NCBI GenBank assembly: GCA_021307315.1
Contig: JAJSPD010000014.1
Location: 124,001 to 188,000 of the forward strand
Direction: 5' to 3'
Origin: Bisporella sp. PMI_857
Taxonomy: Eukaryota > Ascomycota > Leotiomycetes > Helotiales > Helotiaceae
Length of the DNA stretch: 64,000 nucleotides
Numbering within the stretch: position 1 is the first letter of the stretch; every line of letters starts with the position of its first letter. Of the stretch, positions 44,725 through 58,499 are shown one piece after another. Below the pieces are notes generated by a model that was not told where the DNA came from, did not search any database, and saw nothing but the letters and a program-made list of their open reading frames with translations. The position numbers were made by a program, and so were the translations under genes.

Positions 44725-47700
44725 TTAGTCGCTTGAGATTCCACCGCCATCCGACCGAAGCAAGAAAGCATCGTTGCGAACATGGTCAGACTCAAGATCG
44801 TAGAGGAGATTATCAAGGAAACCCCTATTAACGCTGATGAGTCTGACATAGCAGCTATCGCACAGCTTCAACGAGCATGTACAGACCTCAGTGGCGATAC
44901 CTGGGCAGATCATGCAGCGACGGTCCTCGACTCTGTATTCCATGCCTGGGGTATCAGGACCTTCAGCGTCAGCATATGGATCGAAGTCTTGGTTGTTGAG
45001 TGGCGGCATTTGGGTACCGTAGGCGGGCATTCTAAGTACGTCCCATTGCTTATGCAGGTTCATGCCATTGTGGGTGATGATGCTGCGTTTTTGGAAGAGG
45101 CAGTTCATGCAAATGCGGGCTTTGGTAATGTCGACTTGGCGCCAGGTTTGGCCTTGGCAGCACATTATCTTTTGGTACTTGCCAATACTGCGACCATCAA
45201 TGCTACTATACGCCTCAGGGGCATTGGAGTCATCAATCTTTTGCTGCTCAATGAGTGGGTTGGGTTCAAATGACTCGTTGATGAATTCGTTCTATTTGTG
45301 CATCAGCTGGCGCTCTCTGAGGGTAAGCTCGTGGTGGCGATCTACTTACGAAAATATCTCCGAATGAGTTGTCCTTCATAACACAGGCTGCGCAGAGTCT
45401 CTTCAACTCCTCCTCATCAACCCAAACTTCAGAATCGCGAACACCCCAGTCTTGTAATTCGTCGTCACAGAAAGAACACGGGGCGTCCTCGGTTGCTAAT
45501 TTGATCTTATGAATAGCCAGGTTAGAGAGATCGATCAGTTGTCTAGCTCCTTGAGGTGTACGACTATCAGAATTAGCCGAGCCACCAGGTTGACGATCAT
45601 CGCCTCCATTATTGCCAGAACGACCGCCTTGACCTCCATCTCTGCCAGCATTTCCACCGTTGTCCTGGCGTTGACCACCAGTAGCATTTACTGTAGATGA
45701 AGGTTCACCGCAAGATGCAGCTCCCTCACGTGGGTTGTAATCAGCCTGCGATGCATCTCCATCTTGTCTATCAACAGGAGAAGAGTCAGCAACGGCACTC
45801 TTCTTGCTCTGCTTGAGATTTCTGAAGGTCTGGGCAGCGGCTTGTTGTCTGCGCGCATCTTCTCGCATGCCTCGACTGCCGTATGCCTTTGCACCGCGCA
45901 TAGTATCTTCTGCCTGTTCATCCAAACGCTTAGCTGCTTCACCACCAACCTTCTCAATATTTTTATCAGATCTCTCACCTCGCTGATCGCCATTATTGGG
46001 CCGATACGGGTCAGCGAGCGAAGAAGAGTTATCAACCTTCGAGTTAGAGATAACACTACGAGTGTCAACCCCAACAATGGTAGTCGAACCCGTGGTTTGC
46101 TTTCCGTGAGGAGCATGGGCTGAGAGGCTCGGGGAGGGAATTGTGAATCCATGATCAGATGAAGTGCTTGACTTATCGCAAGTTTCACCACATTGACTCT
46201 TAAGGGCAGCCCGACAGAATGGGTTTGGATCATGAACGCTGGGCTGCTGATATGGGATTTGCATAGATAAATCTCCGCTGGACATATCAGGAACGCTTGT
46301 CTGAAGGGAGCGAGCATATTGTGAGTTAGGGGGTAGATTATCTACGCCTCCATGAGACATATTTGGTGGCTGAATCCATTCATACACTGAAGGCTGCGGA
46401 ACACCTTGTGGAACCCTATATGCGTGGTCATTTCGTAGTTGGACTAGCTGCTGCATGCGAAGATCATCAGTGAAATTGATCAGAGTCTCGGGACCGAAAG
46501 CAGTGCGGGACTGTTCGTAAGCAGGCTGCATATAACCTGGGGGATGAAGATTGACAGGATTGACCGTTCCAGGGGCTTCATACGGTGGGGGGATACTAGC
46601 AACGCTATATCCAAATGGGAGTGCAGTTATTCCCATCGAGGCATTTTGACCATTGGCGAAAGGCGGTACATAAAATCGAGGAGCATGAGTCTGTGAAGGG
46701 CGAACTTGATCCAGGTGCATTGATGTCAAAACGCGATCATTCCAGTCTATCATTCCAAGATTTGGATCAAATAATGCCGAGTCCCAGCCTGTTTGACCTG
46801 GAACATATTGAGATACTCCGTTATTTTGGAGTGATTGACTGGCATGAGGTTGGACTGGGATGAGACCCAACTGGTTATTTTGACCGCCTATGCGGTTTCC
46901 ATAAATAGGTTGTAGGTCACCGCCTCGAGATGGTTCAGCTTGTGATCCGGCAAAATTATTGGTGACAGGATTTGAAATCCGAGAGGACACCGCAATATTA
47001 TCTGATCTGGAAGGGTTATCTGGCAGAATGGATGAAGGTGGTTGACCAGATGGCCTACCGCCATTTGGAGACTGGACAGATCTTGCTGGAGCTTTGGCAG
47101 CCTTCGAATGAGGATCCATATTCTTCCGGGGGAAGTGTTGAGAGATAGGCACGCGATTTTCACGACTGTTGGAGTCTTCGTCAGCCGTGGCTAATGTGGG
47201 AGAAAAGAAAAAAGCAGAAGAGGTACGAGGATGGAGAATAGAAAGTTTGAAGAGATCCAAGTTACGGCTCGGTGTAGAGGGGTAAGAGCTAAGAAGCAGG
47301 GGAGGCAAAATTTGGAAGCACAGAGAGAAGGCACTTACAGTGAATCTCGGTTGCGGTCCTTCGCGGTCTTAACTTTCAAGCGAGGCGTGCCAGCCTTCTT
47401 GTTTAGACGCTCATCCGGTGCAGGCTCCTCATAATATGCGCCATGATCATCCACGGTTTCTGGAAGCAGAGAGCCCTTCCTCTTCTTAGGGATAGGAATA
47501 TCGGTGAACTGTTCAGGTACCGTATATGGGGAAGCGTCTTCGGCATTTCGACTGCTTGACGCCTTTGAATATCGCTCACTTCGTGGTCCTCTAGAGAATG
47601 CTGGGTCGATATCATTATGATCTACCTTCAACTTCTGGATGGTCTTGCCCATGGTGTGTTCGAAGTCTGACGTCGTAATTCGTTGACCTAGCGGCTCGAA

Positions 47701-48439
47701 TTCCTGACCATTCGAATACGATGCACTGTGTTTCTGCTTAGTCGTTTCGACTATCATAGGTACATTGGAATCACATTCTGTATCCGAATTTTCGATTGAA
47801 GGAAGGACCTTGGGAAGCTTTGACGACCGGTTTGCGATTGCCTGTGGTGTAATGTGACTTAGACCTGTCAGTCCTGATGGAACCTCTCTTGTCTTTGCTT
47901 CCCATGGGTTATCACGAGTCTTTACCATATAACGGCGACGCTTGCCAGCAGACAGGGGTGTATTGAATGCTTGCGACATGGTCCAAGAATCTGATGATTG
48001 GTTATGAGGTTTGTTGGAGACAGGGCCGCCGTCAGTATATCCATCCGCAGAGCTCGTCTTGGATTTCTTGATCGCCTTTGTCGCTCGGCGAGTTGGAGCA
48101 GTACGGGGCTTTCTTGTCTTCACCTGAGTTGCCCTACGCTTTCTAGCACTAGAGTGGAGAGAAGACTCTGATTCAAAGTAGTCAGAGAATTCAGCATCTT
48201 CCGACTATGTTTAGAAGAATCATTAGTTCAAAAGACTTATTAACACAGTCTATGGCTATGGGGATTACTGTTCAAAGACTTACATCGTCAGAGATCAAGA
48301 CAGGCACCTCTTTGCTACCAATTTTACTACCGAGACCCTTTCGATGAACAGATGTTAGCTTGGGAGCTCATTATTGAAGAAGGGACGCGTAACTTCTAGA
48401 GGAAACACTTACTCGAGGTTGCGAGGTCGAATTATCCAT
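44725..48439 (-). CDS. Large disordered protein with Cys-rich C-terminus (one gene or two)
   Basis: Preferred model: exons 48439-48413, 48337-48284, 48204-47339, 47165-45350 and 45291-44725, giving 1109 residues with phases all in agreement. The N-terminal ~315 residues are basic and disordered (RKRRATQ, KAIKKSK, PIPKKRKGS suggest nuclear localisation). A long Gln/Asn/Pro/Ser-rich middle follows. The last ~220 residues hold clustered Cys pairs (CSFCDDE, LCAACVMKD, ICMNCLFQK, MICPG, CTCSLKLCDSCYV), which probably bind zinc. Alternative: two genes, split at 47339. The first would end DSL with a TAA that is part of GTAAGT, and the second would begin at the ATG at 47119 (MDPHSKAAK). The 173 nt between them is CT-rich like a leader, but the donor, GCTGAC branch, CAACAG acceptor and phase all fit an intron. 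I do not recognise the family; a chromatin or transcription role is a guess. Confidence 0.6.
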
Positions 48440-50914
48440 CTTAGAGAAGCTCTATTTGCTGAGAATACAGTCCTCACCAAAAGAAATTCTCAATGACACA
48501 ACTTCCGAGGCAAGATATGGCAGGTGTGGGTGCTCAGCTGTATCGGTCTCAGCCGCGCGACAGTGTTTCAAGAAAGACAATTGCAAATACAAGCAAGAAA
48601 GGATGATTGAAGAGATCAATTACTTTCTTGTAGAGATCGATTCTCTGAGAGGAAAAAGAGAACAAATGAATCGTTTTCAGGCTTGCGGTTCAGCTTTGTA
48701 GACACGGCTGTGTCTCGCGACTGGTGCAGGTCTGTGAACGAGACCGAAAAGGTCAGGTAATATGTGGTTGGTAATGGAAGATACCAGCTATCCTACACAA
48801 AGCGCAGTATAGAAGGTGCTGGAGTTGGTGATTTGGGGATGGAAAAGAATGCTGTGGTTGTTGGAAAGGAAAAAGACTCGCGGAATATTTTGGCAATGGC
48901 TTCACTACCACCATAAACAGCCGCGGATTACCCGATGGAGCTATCTGTACAAAAGCCCTTATCGTTCAATAAAATACCACCTTACTTGAGTGCATTATTC
49001 TCGTGGACAACCATATTAATTGATCATTTGTGCATTTGCTCTTGCCAACTGTTCCTCTGGAGAACCACCTCATGGCTGGCTTGATCCAATCCAGTACTGA
49101 GAAAACCCATCACTCAAGCTATCACTCCCTCAAGCCATCACAAAGCGCATCTGAACTCCCTGGAGACATCTTTCGAGAGCAACAATAGACATCAAACAAC
49201 ACTTGCTGGAGAAACGTTCAGTTTCTGGAGAGAGCCGACTTGAAGAAATCTGCTAGTTTGGAGATGGGATTGTTGAAGATATTGGATTTTACTCTTACAT
49301 GTCTAGGAGAACTACTACATAATTTATTTATTGCTAGGCGCCTTTCAGTAAGCATATTGGTCTGGTCACAATTCTCTCTTCTCTTGAAGATTGAATCTAA
49401 CACTATGCACAGTTTGTCAACGTGCACCGTCACTTTAGCCCAAACAAGAGCAGCAATATCTGAAGAATAAAGAAAGAACTACAAGGGAAACATTCTGATA
49501 ATAAAGCATACCATATACCGAATATTACAGTCTGCCTGGACCATACATGGACGGACAACGAATGGAAGCACTTGGAGAAGGAGATGGAAGATACTTATTG
49601 GAAGGAATGTTCTGGTGGATGCAGGAGTCAGTGTTTGCAGTAGAATTCTTCCTCACAACCTATCCTGATCAGGAACCCGCGACTTAGCCAACAACTGCAG
49701 CCACAAAGAAAGAATAAGCTAACAGGACATGCTAGCTTCTTACTTACCTAGAGCATCAAACGACGTATATGCATACAATGAACCTCACAACGTAGAGTCA
49801 AAATACAGCGGGTATGAACAATGGGATAATGGATCGATGAATAGGTCGGTGGAGAAGCATATGTGCGGAATGGACTTGATCTGCGGACTACAAACACCTA
49901 ACATCCTTAGACCCCTTATTCACGCGATCTGCAAGCGCCAGCATGTTGAACTACTCTCTTGGCGGACGCGGCGGTTAAGCATTTGCAACATCTAGCTTCC
50001 TCCATCATAGCACTATTCCGAACACACCTGTCTCATTAACCAAAGAGCAAATAGGGTTCTATGCAAGAGGGAAGAAACAAACAACGCGGAAACTCTGCTT
50101 GGTAAGTTTTGTATAGCCGCATTAAATTTTAGGAAGACATGTATTGACACTTAATCACCATTGTTAGCTAACAAAGGAGTCGCCTGCGAGGATACCTCGA
50201 ATTCCATCCTCTACTACCTAAACTGCACCCAAGTCTTACACTACCACTCACGACAAAACACACAGGCGACTGGCTTGGCCGGAAGCGCCTGGTACCTCTC
50301 TGCAGACGCCACAGGCGAGAACATGGGAATAGAAGGGCAATGGTTGGCAGAGGGATAACCCAGGACGGCCGAGACCATAAGGCAGCACAAAAGCGTCCAG
50401 CCTCCGGAGCGAAAGGCCTTAGTACCACCTTACATTATTACCGAATCCCCCTTCTTAAGCATACCCTCAACATAATACAGCGCGCAAGCTGCAGCACGAA
50501 AGAATTAACTTTCGCTTCAGATACCTCGAGCCGGCATAGCTCCCGGATAGACGGTGTGTGGAGCTCTGGTCAACCCATCCAGTGCCTGATGTTCCAATTC
50601 GGCGGTCGAATGCCTGGTTTGGGTAGTGCTGCTATGTTTAAAAGAGGCTTGGCTTGATTTTGAAGAAAGCCATCTCATGTTAGGCTAGAGGAATATAAAG
50701 GTTATCCACAAGTTGTTTCGCGTCCAGGAACTTCAGAGAATTTGGAAGAGGTTGGAGAAGTTTATTTATCTTCGTATCATTGCGCCAAACCGAGACGAGG
50801 GTCGAGATGGAACATGCATGCATCACTTTGTAGTCGGACGCTCTGATCACCATGTCGTCTATTTCTAAGCATCTTCTAATTATACAGTGATATAAGTATC
50901 TGCGCTACCTGTCC
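48440..50914. other. Long intergenic interval, no gene recognised
   Basis: 2475 bp between the start of the 44725-48439 gene and the 3' end of the ABC transporter. Several plus-strand frames of 60-105 codons exist (for example 49729-49995 and 50340-50657), none with domain features or good splice partners. A short overlapping-frame stretch at 49540-49670 reads as Glu/Trp-rich and could be a decayed exon, but this is very weak. Confidence 0.35.
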
Positions 50915-53522
50915 TCAAGCTTCCCCTCCCTCACCCTCGCTAGCCGTCTCGTATGACTGCTTGCCTTCGTCTTGCACATAGGAAGGCTCTTCTAGTGTTG
51001 CGCCACCTTCGACCCACACCTGAGATAATTCCTTCTCGATTACTGCCTTCCTTGTCTCCATTTCTTGAACCTTGGCTAGTCGTTCTCGTAAGTCGGTAAG
51101 TTCTCTTTCGACACCCATTTTCTCTTCCTATAAACGATGATGTTAGCAGATTTCTTCGGCTTATACTCTATTACATGGTCGCTGATCAAAAGCATACCTC
51201 TGTTCCAATCCTCTCGTATTCCCAGGCACTACCATCCTCTCCCAAGCCGAGGGTCAAGTTGAAGGTGTGATATCTCTTCAGACTTGCTCGAGTGCTGATG
51301 GTGATGAGCGTGATGCCCTTCTCCTTACAACTCTCGTAGAGCAATCCTTCGACGTCTGAGCTGACTGCGGAAGTTCCTTCATCGATGAACGCATATCTTG
51401 GCTCATGGTAAAGTAGTCGCGCGATAGCCATTCTTTGTTTCTCGCCACCAGATAATACATCTTTCCACTCCTTTCTCGTATCCCAACCGCCTTCTCGATC
51501 TGGCAGGTATCCTAGTCGTGCTTCCTCAAGGATACGCTTTAGCTCTATGTCACGCCGGCCCTTCTCACGCATTTCAAGCTCGCCATCTGGATAAATGACT
51601 TGATCGCGGAGTGTACCTACGGAAAGATACGGACGTTGAGGCAAGAACATTATGCCGTCAGTACCTAAGCTTCGAGGACGGGAGACAAGCCCACGGTACA
51701 CCGGCCAGAGTCCAGAGACAATGCGAGCCACGGCAGACTTTCCTGCTCCATTAGGTCCAGAAATAAGAAGGTGCTCTCCGGAATGGACGATCATCGAAAG
51801 AGAGTCGGTGAGTGGTTCGCCACCATGGGGAAAGATAGATGGAGCCACAACTGGAACGTGCTCGAGGCGCACACCATCGAACCCTTTTTGAATGGTTCCC
51901 TGAACATCCGAAAGTGAATAAAGTTCGGGATGAGTTCCCCGAGGAGGGAAGTAGGCATTTGCGTGAACTCGATGAAGCGTGGAGATGAGAGTATAGACTC
52001 TACTCGTGTATCCCGCAAGCTCAGATAAGTCCTTGATGGAATACATCATCCGGCCACCCGCATCAGCAAGCGAAAGCATAAGCCGTTTGTTGGTGATAAA
52101 CTCCTTCATTCTTCCTTTTTCATGCCCTCCACTAGCTGAGACATCGGCTAATTCTTGAATCCCTCCCATGCCACCCCACGCTGGGAGGAAAACTGGAATT
52201 GAGCTTAGCAAATAGCCATATGCACTCCAGCTGTATTTCAAAACGAAGTCTTCCAGTATGTTGTACCGAATTTTTAAGGTATAGATGCCCTCCATCCACT
52301 TCTTTAGGCTTTTGAATTCCTTGTCTAGGAACTGTTTCTCCATACTGGCTCCACCATAGAATGCCACTTCTTCGGCATTTGCGATAAGTCGAGCGTGAAG
52401 GCCTCTAAAATCACCCTCTTTACGACCTTCTACGGCCTTTAGCTTCCCAAATGGCGGAGACAATCTGCGGAGGATTGTCGCCGTTAAGAAGTAGTTGCTC
52501 AGTAAGCCAGTCAAGGCTAATGGACCAAGGGATCTATAGAGCTGGTAATTGAATACCAGAAGATCAACAAATGGTTTCCCTAGGGACGAGTATAAGCTTG
52601 CTGCTGATGCACAGAAGTGGGTAAGATCTTGGGTGATAAATTGATCTGCGCCTTGTCCAATTCCACCATCTAGATTTGATAACTTGTAGTAGTTTAGGTT
52701 GTCATTCAAGTAAAGATCATGAATATATCTTGTAAGGCGTGTACGAAAGGCGATTGAAACTTTGGATTGCAAGAATTTGATCATGGCGTTTGTGTAGGAG
52801 GCAAAACTTCCAATTCCGCACCACTACAAAATGTTAGCCCTAGAAATCGTGTATTTAGCAGCTCACTTATGTCAAAGGAAGTATACCTTAATTATTCCCC
52901 AAATAAATGCTTTGCCATTTCCAGCCACCAAATCTCTCACGATCTCTCCATCAAGTCTGGCTACCACTAAAGACAAGTATGTCCGCAACATCAAAAACAC
53001 TCCGTGGCTTAGCAAAAGACCTGTCTCCTTGCTTGACCATCTTGGTATCATGATACTGAGCAAGCTGAGGAATTGGTGAAGAAATGCAAGATTGAGGCCT
53101 GGCTTTGTCTGTGGTGGCGGTATTTGCAGTGTCTGCTGTCCATCGGTGAGACCAGAAGCCCTGGGCGGGTTGAGGAACAAGCGGCGATGGGCATCAAAGG
53201 TCATCGGCTTAGTAGGATATATGGTGACCTTGGATGTGGCGTCCTTGTATGGCACAAATATGACTCTTGACCCATCTTTGTTCTTCAGTCCAGAATTCCG
53301 CCGATGTAACCGCTGGCCTTGCTCCCTTTCCACTTTCCGTTTCTTCCACCACCTGCGACCACCCTCTCCGCCAACGATTATGGAAAGGGCAAGAAATAGA
53401 GTTCCAAGGAGCTTTGCAGTTTTGGATGCGCCTTTGAGGCGCTGGCGGAGGAGTGATGAGTAGAGCTGGTACAGAGCTACCACAGGATCCTCATACTGCC
53501 GTAGAGTTGATTGATTTGCCAT
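50915..53522 (-). CDS. PXA2: Peroxisomal half ABC transporter (ABCD, Pxa2-type)
   Basis: Three exons, 53522-52887, 52823-51198 and 51127-50915, give 824 residues; introns are 63 and 70 nt, phase 0. Together with Pxa1 the family imports long-chain acyl-CoA into peroxisomes for beta-oxidation. The membrane domain comes first. The ABCD-specific EAA-like motif is at about residue 361 (NAEEVAFYGGASMEKQF). Walker A is near 568 (ISGPNGAGKSAVAR), the signature LSGGEKQRMA near 669, and Walker B with FIDEGTSA near 690. Walker A has Ser then Ala after the Lys, and Walker B has a Gly after the catalytic Glu; both are tolerated in this subfamily as far as I know. A Glu-rich coiled-coil tail follows the nucleotide-binding domain. 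The divergent upstream region (53523-55689) holds no near neighbour, so regulation cannot be read. Confidence 0.93.
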
Positions 53523-55689
53523 TGTGGCCGAAACGTTTTTCGCAGATATGATGAGTTGACTTTGAGCTCGATGTTCCCACAACCTGCATCTTTATCTCCT
53601 CATGTTGTCGTGATACATCTAGAGAGGGTTTAACGTCGCGCATGCTATGGCAGAGATACCGTCATTGGTTACTATACAGCCAGGTTCGAATAAAAGGATT
53701 TAGCAATACCGCGTCTAGGAAGAGCGCAGCTACACAATCATGGAATCAAGTGAGGTTCTTTTTGTCTGGTGTGTGGTGGCATTTCCAGTATGAGCACATG
53801 CCTCGGTCTCATTCACATGCTCACCCCGGATCTTGGCACGTCAATTCTGTCACGTGTCCTGGGGAAGTTCCTGGTGGCGGCTTGAAGAAGTAGAAAGTCA
53901 TTGTTTTACTTGCGCTTACTGATAGAAATTGCATTGTTCTATTGCTAGTCAGCTTCAACAACCTACTGCGCTCTTCTAGACTTGAATTAGTGCCTAATTG
54001 TGTTTGGGGATAGCGAGACAGCGCAAAGCTAGAAGGCTAAGCCAAGCAATATAGGGTTATGTTCTTTGTTCTCCCTGAGCAGCGGCACTTCTTCTTCTTC
54101 TTCTTCTGTTTGCTAGGTATACAAGTACGTTACAAGTCCTTCTAGAAGCCTTTTGGCATCGCTTATAACACAAGCAACAGCATGCCTGAGATATAACCAC
54201 CTGCCCTACACGTGATGATGGGGGGGACGGGTTGTAATTTGAGCCGCCAAGCTCTGTGGTAGGTATGGGACTATACAAGCACATATTCTCATTTTCACAT
54301 ATCCGCCATTATACTGCACTATTGACGACACTTTTGGAAAACGCGATCTCAAGCCTGAACTCAAATTCATCCTTGCTGGAGCGTTGAGGCGATTCACCGA
54401 TAGGTTGCATTTTAGCCGCCGAGGCGGAGACGAATGCGGTCGGACATTTTTAGGGCCAAGCTTCACCAAGCTTGATGACAGGAATTATCTCAAGATTCGA
54501 AGGATGTTTTTTTTGTCAGATGGTGAATGGCTTCTGCTATCATGTCCTGCTCTATGCTGTCCTATACTAATCATGTTTACGTTATGTTAATGCGCCAATG
54601 GGCTCGTCGAGCCCGATGTCAAGGCAGTGATTTGACAAGCATGCAGAGTCTTGGACCGGACGTCTTTGATAGGAGGATATGAGAGGCAAATGGACGGCGC
54701 GTAATCCCATCCATCCCCCAATACAGACCAACAAGATTCGTCAAGATGTGGCTAATCGAAAGTCGGAACGGGTTCTTGTGATTGTGACAGGAGAATGCGA
54801 GACTAGAGCTGCTACCCTGACGCTCTTATGGGTAAGAAGCTCTTCGATGCTTGGGATTCCAGTTAATATTGGATGCAAGAGAAACTTGAGTCTGTTTGGG
54901 TCAGGGGTTGCCTTCAAGCTGATATCCAAAGGCGATGATAACCTCAATGTCTAATACTCAAACTGACATTCATGTCGATCTGGAAGTGCGTAAAGAATTC
55001 TGAATATTATTGAAGTTGCAGGGTTCCGATTTTCAGTGGACTTCTCGTGGATATTTGGGTGGGCTCTGCTCCATTGCTGGTTGTAAGTAGCATTCTGTAG
55101 CATGGACTATTTTAAGGTATTATACATGCCTTGCCATCCATCGACAACTTGAAGATCAGGATTGTGCCCGAAAAATATAGTCTGAAAATGATTTAGCCCG
55201 GCAGCAGCTTGAACGGAATTGTTTCCCAGATACGTGATGTAAATGCTACCCCTGTTATGATTCTTTCAATGTCTCTTCCCCGGCTCGTGGCTACTCTATG
55301 CCGTTAATAGCTGAGAGAGCTTGGGGGAACCCTCATCTGGCAATCTCGCTTACCAGGGAAGCTTGCCCAAAGTGTCCAGCCTCTCCAGACCTCCTCCATC
55401 ATCATCTCTCCTTCCAACACGCTTTTCACTACTCTTGCGCGCTGCTTCAGCTCATCATTTTCTATGGAATAATTGTGCTACTGCTTTCCGACAACTCACG
55501 CTACTTGTCGGCTCAAATCAGCGCTCGCGCGCAAAGGGGCATTTGCATTGGTGTCAGATTAGGGATCAACTTGTAGCTACCAGTACCCATCAGCGAAAAC
55601 GCGCAGGTAAAGACACAACGAAGGGGAGTAAGACCGAGCCAAGTACGTCGCATCACATATCCGGCCTATTCAGGTCTGAATTGCCCTCG
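53523..55689. other. Long intergenic interval, no gene recognised
   Basis: 2167 bp between the Pxa2-type gene and the phosphatase gene, which diverge. It contains the CTT microsatellite noted separately. From about 55321 a plus-strand frame is open into the phosphatase exon, so an additional upstream coding exon or a longer N-terminus there is possible. Confidence 0.4.
54088..54107 (+). repeat. (CTT)n microsatellite
   Basis: Six CTT units plus CT. Confidence 0.85.
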
Positions 55690-57599
55690 ATGAGTAATGA
55701 ATTAGCTCATCCGACTGAGCAAGATCCTAGCCGCCCCAGTGAAGGCACGAAGGGTACTAAGCCCCCAGCACTAAATACCTCGAGTTGTACGTTTCACTGA
55801 CCTGACAATACCCTATTGTGAAGTGCGCCGTCAGTCAGCGCGCATGAACTGATGAATTGGATGGCTAACATAGAATTGCAGTTACAGACGTCCCCCAGCC
55901 ACCGACCTCGTCAACACAAGGAACCTCTACCGCGCAAAACACTGCAACCACAGATGATTCTGATAGAACAATTGGTTCAGGATCACAAAACGAAAAAGAA
56001 TTCTTGAAAGTGGGTGACGACGGATCAGAAGGCACATTGAAAACCCGTGGACTATTGCACGTTCCGTCAAGATCTTCTTCTCAGAAGATACAACCATCAC
56101 CGACGTCGACAGGCCTTAGTGGCGCAACTGCAAGTGACCCTAGAGAAAGCATCGGAGGGAAATCAAAAGAGTCGAAAGGAAGCATTTTGGGTCGGAGACG
56201 GAATGGGAGTACGAGCACTAGCAAAATGTCGATAACACCCCCGGCTGCAATCGTGGGTCCTACTGGAGATGCTCCACCCAGCATTAAATCCAATAGTGCT
56301 CCTAAAAAGAAGAGTTTCTTTGCAAAATTATGCTGTGGAGTACCAGATCACGCAGACGGAGCTGATTCTAGCGAAACCGCTCTTCCCCCGACAAAGGTAA
56401 CAAAGGTTGGACAGCGACCAACTACATCCAGCAAACCTGACAATGTCACAACACATAACTCAGGTCTAGTGCAGCCTCAATCGGAGAAGGAAATACAAAA
56501 ACGAATAGAACCGGGTCACGATGGAGATGAAACCAATGCAACTCTCGGGAAGACGTTGCAATCCGGAGCCATTGCACCCTTAAATGCAAATGGCGAGCCT
56601 AGTGCACCCATTGAGCCTCGCGACCAGCCATCGCCTAATCTGCCCAAGGATGCTGGGCCAATTATAACTCAACCCACCCAGCCAAGCCCTGCTGTCTTGA
56701 TTCAATCACCGTTATTACAACAGGAGCCGGTGTTAGCACAAGATAGAGAAAAAGACGAAGAGGGTGATACCAATATGACAGAGTCTAACCAAGTCCCCAC
56801 GGAAAAGGAGAATACCCCAATTCCAACAGCGCAAAGGGAAGAGCCTGCAAAACCAGCTTTACCACCACCACCACCTGTGCCTCAATTGGGGCCCACTGAA
56901 GAAGAAAGAGCGCTTGAACCGGTTGATGGCAAACAGCAATGGCTGCTTCCTCCAATTGCGCCTCGTTTTAAGGGGAAGAAATGCCTTGTTCTAGATCTCG
57001 ACGAAACACTTGTTCATAGTAGCTTCAAGGTGAGCCCTTTTTCTATTACTCTACAGTGGTATATAGCTAACGGAATTAAATAGATATTGCACCAAGCAGA
57101 CTTCACCATTCCAGTGGAGATTGAAGGACAATATCACAATGTATACGTGATTAAACGACCTGGTGTAGATCAGTTTATGAAGCGGGTTGGAGAACTCTAT
57201 GAAGTTGTGGTTTTCACTGCCTCTGTATCTAAGGTAAGCCGTGGTGACTAGTCTTTTTCAACAGGAAAATCCAATTAACGATTGCAGTACGGTGATCCAC
57301 TTCTAGACCAGCTGGATATTCATCACGTGGTACATCATCGACTCTTCAGGGAAAGCTGTTATAACCACCAAGGAAATTATGTCAAGGACCTATCTCAAGT
57401 TGGACGTGATTTGAGAGAAACTATCATCATCGACAACTCCCCCACTTCTTATATCTTCCACCCTCAGCATGCCGTGCCAATCAGCAGTTGGTTTTCAGAC
57501 GCACACGACAACGAATTGCTAGATCTGATTCCTGTACTAGAGGATCTGGCTGGGCCACAAGTTCGAGACGTCAGCCTTGTTCTCGATGTCGCCCTTTGA
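55690..57599 (+). CDS. PSR1: FCP1/NIF-type phosphatase (Psr1/Psr2-like)
   Basis: Four exons, 55690-55786, 55882-57029, 57084-57233 and 57288-57599, give 568 residues if the ATG at 55690 ([10 protein letters not shown]) is used. The frame extends further 5' without an ATG, so the start is the weak point. About 370 residues of Pro/Ser/Thr-rich disordered sequence precede the catalytic domain. This has the haloacid-dehalogenase nucleophile motif [18 protein letters not shown], then [60 protein letters not shown] and [14 protein letters not shown]. These are the hallmarks of small CTD phosphatase/Psr proteins. Yeast Psr1 and Psr2 sit at the plasma membrane and act in Na+ and general stress response with Whi2. 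The [12 protein letters not shown] segment ahead of the domain could be a palmitoylation site. Confidence 0.93.
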
Positions 57600-58499
57600 A
57601 GCAATTAAGAGCGATCCTGCATGCATCATAGCGGAAGGCGTTCGGTTGATACCTTTGGCTTCATTGTAGAATGTACTGTTTAATCTATATAATGGGCATG
57701 GCGCTGCCGGCTCCACAGGAGGGACATGAGCGACCTTTTACAAACAAAACGGAAACACTTAACAGGGCTGGTGCCTTCGAAGAGGAAGGTTACATGCAAA
57801 CGGAGGGCTGGAGGTCATAGCGCAGTTTAGGTGGACGATATGGGAATCATCACCATTACTCTTTTTCTTCTTGTTCCGATGATTTATTAGGGACATTCAG
57901 CGAGCGGGAGGCATTGATTAGAGGCACTTTGGCAGATATCTTCTGCAAACCATTTTTCATTTGTTCATCTTCACTTACCTTATGGTGCCTGCAAGCACAC
58001 GCTTCATGTATGTATCAGCATCGATGCCAGGCCACTATAGGCATCAAAGTTAAATAAAATAGCGAAAGATTGATCTATCTAAAGTAGGGATATGGTCTGG
58101 CCTTGTTGTTTTTGAGAACATCTTATCTTGGGCACATTATCTTTTGCAAGATTTCAAAATTAGATGTCCAATTCATTCCTGACTAGCATGAATTTCAAAA
58201 ATGTAATGTAACAGCTATCAAGGCTCAGTGAAGGATAAAGTAGACATGCAGTCCTTATGTCCTCAAAACAGTAACATTGGCCCCAGGCTTTCGATTTAAG
58301 TAACTTTGGGGATAGTGCGGACTTGGCGGGTTAATCCTTGTCGAGAATTGGGGCCGGGCTCCTTTGAGATCGTGTCCTCAATAATCACAAGAAGCCAGAC
58401 CAGCAGCCTCCAACTTCTACCACCTCTAATCTCAATCGCCAATCTCTCCTTCTGCCTTTCCGATACCCTTCAATTTTCCTACGAATTATATATACCGAA
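57600..58499. other. Intergenic: 3' flank of phosphatase and Sec61 beta promoter
   Basis: 900 bp with no gene seen. The last ~120 bp before 58500 are CT-rich, as in a 5' leader. Confidence 0.5.

Noticed and set aside
45688..46317. 209-codon minus frame inside the Gln/Pro-rich exon
   Set aside because: Same-strand shadow frame of the 45350-47165 exon.
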